Below, one piece after another: positions 51,403-61,759 of a stretch of 64,000 nucleotides of DNA. This DNA is from Phytoseiulus persimilis (lineage: Eukaryota; Arthropoda; Arachnida; Mesostigmata; Phytoseiidae): the NCBI GenBank assembly GCA_037576195.1, contig CM075101.1, positions 27,714,001 to 27,778,000 on the forward strand, in the 5' to 3' direction. Below the pieces are notes generated by a model. The model saw only the letters and a list, made by a program, of their open reading frames with translations. It was not told the DNA's origin and searched no databases. Position numbers and translations under genes: made by a program. Within the stretch, counting starts at the first letter, position 1. The number at the start of each line of letters is the position of its first letter.

Positions 51403-52902
51403 CTCAAACAACTAACCTATCAGGGTCAGTTCTTCTCTCGTCCCGCTTCGACCACGGAGTAATAAGCGTGTCGTTCCCTTCCGGCCGTGGAACGTGGCGA
51501 ATCCGGGAGAGACGCTCAGAGAGGTCTGCGCGGAGGAACGGCTCCGATTCATCTCGATCATGAGCATAACGAGTCGGAACTTCCGAACGGGTGGAAACAG
51601 CCGCGGAGGAGATCCTCAATGATTCGGCGGAATGAGCCGCGCGGTCATTCTATCTCGTCCAGGAAAAGTCAGAGCAAGTGAAATACAAGAATAATCGAGC
51701 ACGGCGCGAGTTCTGCTAGCTCGTTCATCAGATCCGGCGGGAGAGAAGATGGAAGGGCGAGATGAAGAAACGAGATTCTAGTTTTTTCCGCTTGCCGGAA
51801 TTGAAGAGACGCTCGCTCCCACCTGATTCCAACGGGGAGATCGAATCACGACGATGAGAGAAACCGACTCCGGGGATGATTCGCTGGTGAAGTCGAGGAC
51901 TCGGCTTGCGAAGACGACCGAGCCGGTCCCGTTTTGGGGAATCGAATTTCGAAACGGATCTGATTTCGGTTCTGCTGCTGCCCGACGTTGATCGTGATCA
52001 AGTTCTCCACTCGTCCGGATAAATTCCCCCGAAGGGTTCCTCCCATTGTTTCCAGTCCTCTCGCGGCCGGTCCTCTCGACTCTCCTCCGTTCCCTCCTGT
52101 CAACGCTCGTTCCTCTCTCGCTCAGCCAAGCAGTTATCAACGCCTATATCGACCAGTATACGACTTTCGCAACGGTTCCACGTTATCATCACGTGATCCT
52201 TCGGGTGGTTCGAGAAGCGCCTTCCGAAGCTGAAGCGAAACAAGCGGCAGCAGTGTTCGATCTCTGCCGGTGCTGCTTATCTTGTTGTCATTGGCTGTTG
52301 TTGCCGCCGGGGCTAACATCGCCAACGACGCCCTTGCACAAGCCGTGACTCTGCACTGCAGATGCCGTAAAGTAGGATTAAATCGTAAAGCGAGCTCAGA
52401 GGGGACGTCGCTTGTTGCTCTATGCGAAACGACCGTGCTTGTTGCTCCACCAGCCGTCAGTCGGTCTCTCTGAGTGAGCTACCGGCGATTCGGGCTGGCG
52501 TACGAGTCGGCCTCGGTCCGCACGGCCGGGCAAGCGAGACCTCTTCCCTGATATTGACACCTGCTAGAGAAAAAGAGCATGGGAGCGATACGGGACGTGG
52601 CCGGGAGTGAGAGATTGTGGAGGGGGGTTGTCGGCCTGCTCACGAGGGTAAGAAAGCGGCATCCGCACCGAGGACTCCCGTGGATGGCCGCCGAGCGAGG
52701 AATGACCGACACAGCAGTCGGACGGCCCCGCAAACGGACAAGCGGCCCGCTTCCCAAAGGGAAAGCCATTCGGCCAGTAGTCGTACGACAGGCAGACGGA
52801 CGGACCAACAGACTGACCGACCAATGCAGTAGGAGCCACCAGTAATAAATAGAAATATATGCCCGCTAGATAGACAGCGGGCAAGCGAGGGCGACAGGCT
52901 GC

Positions 52903-52920
52903 CGACCGACCGACCGGCCG
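52903..52920. repeat. (CGAC)n microsatellite
   Basis: Three CGAC units passing into CGGC units. A related imperfect GACG/GACC patch lies at 52793-52826. Confidence 0.88.
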
Positions 52921-55900
52921 GGGAGAAGGGATACAATGAGTGGATCTCCATAGAAGTTGCAACCCTACGCGGCTTCAGCAGAGAAGGCTCAGATCCAATT
53001 ACGCCGGCAGCCACCGAGCGAGCGGCCAACGAACAGAAGCAGCAACCAAACGGGCAACCTGGGCGAACGGGCGGTGGCGGCAGGGTGGGAAGAGAACGCT
53101 GTATAGCGGAATCTTCAGCGCCATGATTGGCATATGCGATCTCGCACTCCGCGGCGCCTGCATCGTGCATCCCGGCCGGTGCCTTCCCCGAGGCTTTCTC
53201 GCTGCGAGCAAGTCACCCACTCCATCTCCAGCCACCTAGCGTTGTTGCCGCAGATCCTATCACTGCGTCGATCCGACGCTATGCAGCAGTCTAACAGCTG
53301 TAACAGAAAATTGATTTTCGGTGGCACAATGCTGACTTTGCGTACAGCGCTTCGCTGAAAGGAAAATCCACGATCCGCTAGAATGTGTTTGTCAGCGCCA
53401 TCAGGAGGAGAACTTTCGATCCGTCGGGCGTACAGAGCGTGTTCAGACTTGCCAGTAACCGCTCTGCGAGTGTGATCTCCAGACGCAGTTTTTGGTCGCT
53501 CCTGATACGTTATCGATACAGTTCTGGTGGATCCGCTGCGCTACGGACGTCTTATCGCTTCCACTGGATCGGTTGTCGAAACTCGTTCGTAGAAACGTGT
53601 TCGATGATCTCCTCTTCTCTGCTCAGCATCCGTATCGTGGCTCCGAGAATGCGGGCGCTAGTCGATGTTTCCAGGGGAGTGGACTCCGTTGAACCCACTC
53701 GGCACCCACCGACATACAGACAGATATGCATGTCACTCGGGGCGGGGAGGAGAACGCTGGGGCGACGTGGCTCGCGGACACATCGTGTGTTCGGTTGATC
53801 TCTAGCTGATAGCACGAGTATTTATTATGGTTATTTGAAGACGCTGCCACCCGAACGTCCCAGGGGTGCCGCCCGCCGCCACCATGGATGCGAAACATCG
53901 TTCCAGCTCTCGTGCCAGGCGAGCCACTGTTGTGTATCCGTCTGCTGGGACTGTTCTTCAAGCAATAGATTACGAAACGTCACGTGATTCCTTATGTAAC
54001 GAGGATGAATTATTCTAGGAATCCACGTCGTATCAAGAAGAGCTTACGCAGCTTGGTCGATCTGGCGGCGCCACATTCCCGGTTACCTCGGTCGAGATCG
54101 GCGTCGCGTTTCGAGTCGTTCGTGGCGGCGTTCGTGTGTTATTATGGATCGTTACATAACTCGCTGTCTTCATTCGCATCGTTCGCCGTGACCGATACGA
54201 GCGGATTCGGCCCCGCGTCCTCGAGGCGCGTACGGGAGGACAGTCGAAAGAACCAGGACGATTGCCTGATCTCGCGCACAATATTCTGGAAATCGAGGCG
54301 GCAGAAATGAACCCATTCCTCAATTGTGTTCCCTCGAGGGAACTTCGTAGCTGAGAGCGTTCCGAAAAACCTCCGTTCCCCGGTTGTGATCAGCACGGCG
54401 TGAACGACCTTCAGTTATGACGACCTCTGGTGTGTAGGCTCCGGAAGCCTCCCAGAACAGCCCGCCCGACACCGAAATCAGACGGAGCATGGAAAGAGGC
54501 AAGCAGTGGCTGCAGTCGGATGGGGGGCGGCGGCGGCGGCGAGAAGCCATCCGTCAAAACGAATTATGAAAAAGTGAAAAACTTGGCAAGACTTAAAACG
54601 AAGGATGGAGCGGGAACTCTGCGTCGGGGCGTTCTGAAAAGCTCTAGCTTAAATTGGTTCCCTCAAAGAAAAGCGTTCGTCGACAATTATACCGCTGCTG
54701 CTGATGCCGTCCTTGCGTCAGTCAGACGGATAAGACGAATTTCGAGTGGTATGCCGTCCCATCTTCCTCACCTTCCGTTCCCTTGGTGAACTCGAGCTCG
54801 GCCAGACGGTCGGGCAGAAAGAGATCGCGCGCAACATCAATTGCAATAATGATGATTGGACGAACGAAGTAGCGAGCCCTCAACGTCTCGGGAAGGGGCG
54901 TCGCTCCCGAAGTGAGTCGGCGGGCCACCCTCTTTGGGAGCAGCGAGCACTCTGAACACGGGCGTTTTGTGTCTCTGTGTCGCGTCGTTTCGAACCAACG
55001 GAATCGGAGTAGAACCCCATCGCTGCCGTCTCTGTTACTCCCGGGGCATCGGCGACGTCGACAAGTGATTCAATAGCGAGATCCCGAACGTCAGCAGCGG
55101 AAGCGATTTTGAAAGGAAGACGAGGAAACAACGATCTCTCTGCGATATTGAGTACCTGCGTAGAAGACGGAGAGCACGATGAGCGAGAGCGGCCCCTCTC
55201 GTTTCCCGTTCGGCGAGCGCGGGGTGGGACACGTACGGTGCGGGGTATCGTCATCACCATCTACTGATGCGGCGGAATATGAGACGATAGTAATGGAAAT
55301 GATGTTCATGAGGGCCGCATTTCGACGAAGTTCATGATTGCCCAATCCGTAGAATCTACGACCTCTGCAGCGCTGCACTTTTAGATCCTATCGCACGTTG
55401 GAGCCCGAGCGGCGCATCCGAGTTTGGAGATAGCGTCGTTCTGCGATTGTCTTGTTTCGCCTCGTCCAACTTTCCCCTCGATCGTCGTCGTTCAGGGAAC
55501 GCTCTGTCGAACTCCGTGCGCAGTTTTGCCGAGTTTCTAGTCCGACTGAGCGAGTCGAAGCGGAGGGGACTAGCAGAGAGAGCTAGATCGAGGACTGGCT
55601 GGCTCCATCGCTCGATAGTTTCAGCGGGTGAGGGTCCTCATGAAGTGACACTTATCACCTAAATTATTCACAAGCGCACTTGGATGGATGGAAAAGTTTT
55701 TGCACTTGGCAATCACGTTGTCAAGTCATTGTCGGGCGGGGATTCTCGGCCTGAGATGAAGCGATCATACAGCGCACATCTGATCGTCATCGTCGTCGAC
55801 GGCCGCAGCGACGACGACGAAGGTTCTCGTCGTCATCACTGCCGCCGTCGCCGTCATCACTAGAGTGGGACGGCGCTCGACGCCACGTTCGAATGCTTGT

Positions 55901-57310
55901 TGTTCTAGATTCTGAGTTCCCTCCCGAAGAGATCGAGAGGGAGTTTGGCTGGTCAGCCAGTTGGATCGGGGAATAACGAACGGACGAGCAACCAACAATT
56001 GATCTGGACCCGGCCGGAGTCGTCATCTTCCAATTTCGCTTATTACTCTTGTCATACAGTGTATTTACACAGAGCTATTCTGTCAGCATTCATCACTGCT
56101 GAGGTGGAAAACTCAAAGGCGTATCTCGAGTGCCGCTCTGAATCACCATAGAGGGTAGCGACACCGATGTCATCTTGCTGAGTAGGACGCAAACACGGTG
56201 CGACGGAATCCCGAGCTTCGTTCAGGCGCTCAACGAGTGTACGTGAATCAGAGCTTCCCATGAATCGGCTCCGAGGCTTCCGCTTGCGAACATCGGAGTT
56301 GTGGTTGCTCGATGTTCTGTGATTCCTCGTGCGAAACACCCGAGCCCCGAGCAGAAAGGTCATTTGCCTACGGCGAAACGCCTCGTTCCCCCTCGCACGG
56401 CACTGCTAATCCCCCCAGTAAAATCGATTTCATGTTGAGTCACGGGTTTTGCGTGGGCTGCTCGTAAAACCGTGAGTTTCTGTTCCCTGAGCTGCTTCAA
56501 AGCTGATCATCCCCGAGTATTCTCCTCTGATTTCCAGCTTTATTCAGCTCCGCATCAACGACGCGGATGTTGGTACATGCTCTTTGTTTGTTGTTGTTCG
56601 CTAATTTTTACTGCAGCTGAGCTTCGATTCAAAACCGCATTCTTGGCGGCTCGAGAGCGAACACAATTCATCCGCGAATAGTGGGCTTCCGCTTCCGCCA
56701 CTCGGAATACTCCTCAGAGAGGAACGGGACGCGAAGAATCGAGATATTAATTCACGAGGCGGAAAAACTGCCGATCGGTAGAAAAGGCCAAACAACGATT
56801 TTGTCGCTCGATCACCGGGCCTGTCGGGCCTCGGCGATGCTCGGCGACAGGAGGAGTCTCGGTTCGACACCAGATCCGACAGGGGCTTAGTTCGGGTGTA
56901 CAGAATACGTGACGCTTTGAAAATTCGGAAAGGGAGAGGGGGATATTCATCAGGGTGGACAACTACAATGACGAGTATCCGATCGAATGAGGAATTCGTG
57001 CGATTCGAGCCTCCTCTCGTCTTCTTCGCGAATTACCAAGTTTCCTCGCGATCTGAGTATTAATCACACTTTCGAAAGTACACTCTCTGCTGAGCGCGCG
57101 GGCGGCAAGAGACGAAACAGCACGAGAGACAAAAGCCATCGATCGCGACCCAGGGAACTCAGCAGCTGACTATGACGGAAAGCTCTGACGTGATCACCGC
57201 TGTCGACTCCGATGATGATTGTCTGTCCGCCCCCCGGCCGGGCGGTGGCTTCTGGCTCCGGTGGATAGTATATCTCGAGATGGGATCGTGGTAAACAACG
57301 TGATATACAT

Positions 57311-57337
57311 ACTAACGTCCCGTCTTGATTGTTTCAG
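57311..57337 (+). other. 3' splice site of the Mxd zipper exon
   Basis: The sequence is ACTAAC, a pyrimidine-rich stretch, then TTTCAG. The likely branch adenine is 57315, 22 bases before the AG at 57336-57337. The branch motif and spacing resemble those of the bHLH exon acceptor, so CTAAY about 20 bases from the AG appears to be this genome's acceptor style. Confidence 0.88.
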
Positions 57338-57647
57338 TCTCTCGAGGACAAAGAGCGGCGGCATCGTCTCCACCGTGACCAATTGCTCCGAAAACGCCGT
57401 TATCTGCAGCGGCTCCGGGAACAGCTCGGCTTTGGGCGCATGGTGCACTCGCCTCATCCTGGCACCACGTCCACAACCCCCTCGTCTCCGTCATCGCCGT
57501 ACGCGCCCCAGATCCTAACTCCGCCGCATTCGAGCTGTGGACACGATTCCCCCCCACCTCCGTCCACCACGACCGGCCCACTCAAGCGACGATCGGTCTC
57601 CGAATGCAGCTCGCAATCTTCATCCACGGCCTCAACGTCAGAATCAG
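57338..57647 (+). CDS. Mxd: Mad/Mxd leucine-zipper exon with Pro/Ser/Thr-rich tail, internal exon
   Basis: This 310-base exon starts in phase 0, directly continuing helix 2 of the bHLH exon. Its first residues SLEDKERRHRLHRDQLLRKR align without gaps to the vertebrate Mxd zipper, which begins LEDCDRK, with Leu at residues 2, 16, 23 and 30 and His at 9. The zipper mediates pairing with Max. It is very basic: 13 of residues 5-28 are Arg, Lys or His. From about residue 35 the sequence is low-complexity (HSPHPGTTSTTPSSPSSPY, then PPPPSTTTGPLKRRSVSECS and a Ser run), in the place where vertebrate Mxd proteins have a serine-rich stretch. The acceptor has a perfect ACTAAC branch site and a TTTCAG end; the donor is CAG/GTGAGT, leaving phase 1. 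At least one more coding exon is expected, unless the intron is retained, in which case the frame stays open to a TGA at 58049-58051. Confidence 0.93.
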
Positions 57648-57653
57648 GTGAGT
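57648..57653 (+). other. 5' splice site after the Mxd zipper exon
   Basis: CAG/GTGAGT is a consensus donor, leaving the reading frame in phase 1. If it is skipped, the frame stays open for another 134 codons to a TGA at 58049-58051, so use of this donor cannot be proved from the frame alone. Confidence 0.8.
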
Positions 57654-58310
57654 TTTTGTTCCACAGTCGATCCGGGGCTCGCGTCCCTTTCTCTCCACGC
57701 GAGGTGCGAATTCCTCGCTGTGCCCAATGTCTAGCCGGGTCGTCATGGAACGCGCGAAAACGAAACGAGCTCGCGATTTATGCATTGTTTGCGGACGTCG
57801 ATGCTGTTGTGTCAACCCAAGCACGGCGAGTAGCTGTTGCTGCTGTTCCTCCGCAGGCTCGGCCTCGTCCTCTCTTGGCCGCTGCTGCGGATGGCGGTGA
57901 TGGCCGGCCAGCCAGCCGGTCGACCCGTCGACCGATTTTCCGCGCTTCCCTTTTAGCTTCCACTGGCTCTCGCGTTTGTTCAGCGACCCACCCTGGGACC
58001 GGGTTCGTTCCAACGCAGCTTCCTTCTCCTTTTTTTGCTGAAAGCACTTAGCTTGCTGCCTGCCGACAACAAGCAGCGGCAAGCTGGCGCTAGGCTGGTG
58101 CGGATAGCTCGCGGGGCAGGCGGCCGTCGGGAAGGCGGCCGACAGGCAGGAGTGCAAGCTGGAGAGTCGAAGAAGATGGAAAAGGTAGGCCGGATTCGGC
58201 CGGTGATTACATGCGGAAAATGTCTTTGACGTCAAACAGTCAGTCAGACGACAATTCTCGCGACTCGCTCCTCTATTTGTTGGTCCCGGGAGGATCTGTC
58301 TCTCGAGAGC

Positions 58311-58325
58311 GACGACGACGACGAC
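58311..58325. repeat. (GAC)n microsatellite
   Basis: Five GAC units. Confidence 0.9.
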
Positions 58326-60348
58326 AGAGGGAGCGAGGTGGAGAGATGACCGGATGACGAAGATCCGATGCGAGCCCGGGCAGTTGTTGCTGTCGCTACA
58401 GCTTTGCCGTTATGTGGCGCTGCAGGACTGCCTGCCGGCTTGCTATTAACGAAGTTTTGATGACCGAGCGGCGGCGGGAAGCAAGAAGCGAAGAGGGTGG
58501 GGCCATCTGGTGTACTTTGACTGACCTGATGCGTCGACGCTTCGAGTCGAATTGCAAAGCTGTTCTTCTAGAACTCTTCGCTCATCAAACACTCAAAAGA
58601 GAACCGAAAGAAGAGCCCGTTAGCCAGCCGCCCAGCTAGCTGGCTTACTCGGACGGCCAGCCAGCGAGCATCCAGGGACGACAATGTTTACTCTCGTTTG
58701 ATTATATCGCTCCAATACAAAGACGCGGCGGCAACGGCTGCCGGAGAAGATAAAGGAAGCGATGACGGCGGTCATCGCACTCTCCCATGTAGGATCCGAC
58801 GTACGACAATGTAGCAATGTGGCCGAGCGGCGATCCGTCCAGGACCGAGACGGCGAATTGATGCGTAGAAAGCTTTCAAACGATCTCCGAGGATCTGAAC
58901 ATCGGGCAGCCGAACCCGCTGTCAGCCATCACCACACGCCAAGACGAGCTATTGGAGTTTCGAACTTGGAGTACATCTCGTCGGCTCACTCACGGACACT
59001 ATCGAACCCGTTCTCCCGCGTTCCGGACCGTCACTTTTCGATCTCTCTCCGCTGCTCATGAGATCCTGTCCTTGATAACACAATAGGGACGATCGACTCG
59101 TTTTCATTTGCGACCGTTACGAGCGACGATGCTTTCATTTCATCGATCGAACGCGCCTCGATCGAGAGAATCGATGCCGAACAATTTCTGATGCTCGCAG
59201 CCTCTCGAGCTTCAGTCCGTGTTTGACGAATTCCTTCGCTGCTCAAAAGCCCTGACCGAAAAGTGTTGCATCGATAACGAGTCCCATATCCGGGTCAACG
59301 CTGAATCGAAACGACTCCGGGAACCTGCACGGGTCTGAGAATCTTGCGGCGAGCTTTGTTGCCCGATAGTAGTCCCAATGGCATGCGTGTTTGTGTGATC
59401 CAGTAAGGAGAACGGAGAAAAGAAGGGAGAGCGACTCGAAGGCATTGTTGAAGTCGCTCAAAATTCGCAGGAGCATTAGGAAATGCGCGGACCGGACGGA
59501 TGGAAGAATTTCGTTCACCGTCTGCGACCGCAGCCGACTCTACGGCAATTACACAATGGAAGAGGCTCCTATCCATCTATGACGCACACGGATTGATTTT
59601 TTCATTAGTGCGCCAACGCCGCCGCTCCGTCTTCTGCCGCGACCGTTGTTGTTACTGGCAGCGGTACTTGAACGGCAACGATGCCACTTCCAGTGGTGGT
59701 TGTGATGGTAATACTGGTTGTGGCGACGCCTTCAGCCGGCGCGGACTTGGTAACCGAGAAACAGATTGAGCGAGCGCTTCCAAATCCACAAACACATTTG
59801 GCAGTGAGTCGTTGATGTCACGGGACGGCCGCGTCCCGCGCGCGGCCTCGTCTCCGATCAGAAATTCCTTTTTTTGGCAGTGGAATAACTGAAGAACAAA
59901 TCGAGTCATGACCTGCCATCTCGGCCCTGAGCGGAGGCCCGCAGGACCGCGCTCACAGCAAGTTCAGGAAGAGTTGACGCCACCAGATTGTGCTGTTCTG
60001 AGATCAATACAGCTGTTAGGATTCCATTCAGCTAACCACGATCTATCCATATATCAGTTCGGCACGGAAGTTCTTGTCGTGTTTATGCAGCCGATCGCGT
60101 AATTGGCGATTCTGACGCCTCCCTCCCGTGGCTGGACGCCTGCGCGGAGAATCAAGTGTTTGTTCTGCCTGGCTCAATATTTATCTTTCGTCTGAAACTT
60201 CTCTTACGCTTCTCGTTCAATGAACGAATATGAAAGTTTTATCTGCCGGCGCAGAGAAAAAAACGACAACAACAGCAACCGAGGCGGCAGCGGCGAGCAC
60301 GAGTTAACTTGGAATGCAGCTTGCGTTAGATACCGTCCGACTCGGAGA

Positions 60349-60364
60349 GGGGGGGGGGGGGGGG
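60349..60364. repeat. G16 mononucleotide tract
   Basis: Sixteen consecutive G residues on the + strand, preceded by GGAGA. The true length is uncertain because such runs are error-prone in sequencing. Confidence 0.95.
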
Positions 60365-60531
60365 TTCTGGAAGCTCAGACAGGCGACGATCTTGCTCGCT
60401 GGCTGCGACCTGGAGCCTCACTTGAGCATCAAGCATCGTTCCATCATCAGCGAGGACGCGGGCGAACATGCCGGAACAAGCTGCTGTATCGACCGACGGG
60501 GTACAGGTGTTCCAGGACAACGAGGCACGGA

Positions 60532-60550
60532 GGGGGGGGGGGGGGGGGGG
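60532..60550. repeat. G19 mononucleotide tract
   Basis: Nineteen consecutive G residues on the same strand, 183 bases after the start of the G16 tract and the longest homopolymer noticed in the window. Confidence 0.95.
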
Positions 60551-61236
60551 TATAGGTGGTGAGCACCTCCCTCGGGCCAGCTGTAAATGATGGGCACGCA
60601 GCACCCAAACCACCGAAATCGACTTCACGCCGATTCAAACGATCTCTCCAGCCTGGTCGTTGTTGATCCCAATGTTACTCATGTGCACGCAGCGTGAAAT
60701 GATGCGACAGTTCATCCTCACGGTGGTGCTTATCTTCGGTGAGCCGTTAGCGAAAAGACTCCGCTCCATCGATCGTACGTGAATCTTATGCATACCGTCT
60801 GAGCCTCTCCCCCCGACATCACGGGACTCGGCGGAATTCCCATCAGGACGTTCCCGTGTCCGCGTTCACCTGTTACGCTCTCAAGAGGAGACCCCAATTC
60901 GGACGAGCTGATCGTCGTGGAGTTCTTCCTCCCTACTTCTCAGGCTCGTGGTGGTATTTAGAAGTCGACAGACGATCCTGTTGCGTGGTTGGCAGGCGGC
61001 CCACTCTGTGAGAGGAACGCCTCGATTCCTTTCGAAGAGATGTGAGTTCGGTCTGTCTAATCGGATTTTAATTCGTCGACGTCGGCTGCTGAATCAACCA
61101 AACCAACCAGCGAAGAAACGACTGCTGCAGCGATGGATGGATCAAGGAATGAATGGAACGAAAGAACAAATTCGCTACGCGGGGCATCAGCCGAGCGAGA
61201 GAGGGCTTCATCCGGCAGCGGATTCCCTGACAATAG

Positions 61237-61273
61237 CGATGACGACGACGATGAGCACAACAACAACAACAAG
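61237..61273. repeat. GAC/AAC trinucleotide patch
   Basis: GATGACGACGACG is followed by AACAACAACAACAA. In a + frame running from an ATG at 61133 to a TGA at 61421-61423 it reads as Asp5 and Asn4 runs. Whether that frame is an exon is undecided. Confidence 0.8.
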
Positions 61274-61738
61274 CGAGAGGAGAAGAACGAAATTAGATGC
61301 CATTTGTCTCGTTTTAGGGCAAAAAAAGAAGAGGGCTGGATGAGCAGAACGCGCGAACCCTCGAGAAGTCTTGATGGCGACGGAAAGATCATTAGCGGAT
61401 ACTTCGCCCACACCATTCGTTGAGGAAATATTCAGATCTCAGCGGGTCGTTTATCGGCAGGTGGAGCTCAGATCTCAATTACCCAAAGCCATTCACACCT
61501 CGGTTATCGTCCGAATGCCGCAAAAACAACCGAATTCGTAACGAAAACAATCATTGACGAGTTTCTGTTCATCTTCTGGAGGATGGAAGAGACTCGGAGT
61601 GGTCGAGACCGCGGACCGTAGCAGCTGGATCGGGAGAGCCAGTCGGATCCGAGTCTCGGTGACTCGTTCGTGCGGAATATTCGCCGCCGGGTGACAAACA
61701 GCCCTGAGCCATTCAAAGTTCTGCACTCAGTCAGCCAG

Positions 61739-61759
61739 TTTACAGTAGTGAACTGTAAA
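61739..61759. repeat. Short perfect inverted repeat, 8-base arms
   Basis: TTTACAGT and ACTGTAAA flank the 5-base loop AGTGA. It is too short to call an RNA gene. Confidence 0.7.

Larger units (their letters stand above)
38972..57337 (+). other. Mxd intron of 18,366 bases
   Basis: This is the intron between the bHLH exon and the zipper exon, defined by GTGAGT at the 5' end and ACTAAC...TTTCAG at the 3' end. It separates helix 2 from the zipper. I see no recognisable gene inside it on either strand. It holds microsatellites (41474-41504, 44335-44353, 45046-45115, 47496-47530, 51361-51402, 52903-52920), a GATG/GATC-rich patch around 45330-45545, and a 44-codon frame at 53884-54018 with an excellent start context. 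Long open frames at 42787-43521 and 50205-50855 (both +) match no family I know and lack clear splice borders. Introns of this size in transcription-factor genes often carry enhancers, but nothing here identifies one. Confidence 0.88.

Noticed and set aside
60054-60233. Possible last Mxd exon after CTAACC...ATATCAG, open in the required phase
   Set aside because: The frame is open for about 60 codons, but the peptide has no likeness to Mxd C-termini and the pyrimidine tract is weak.
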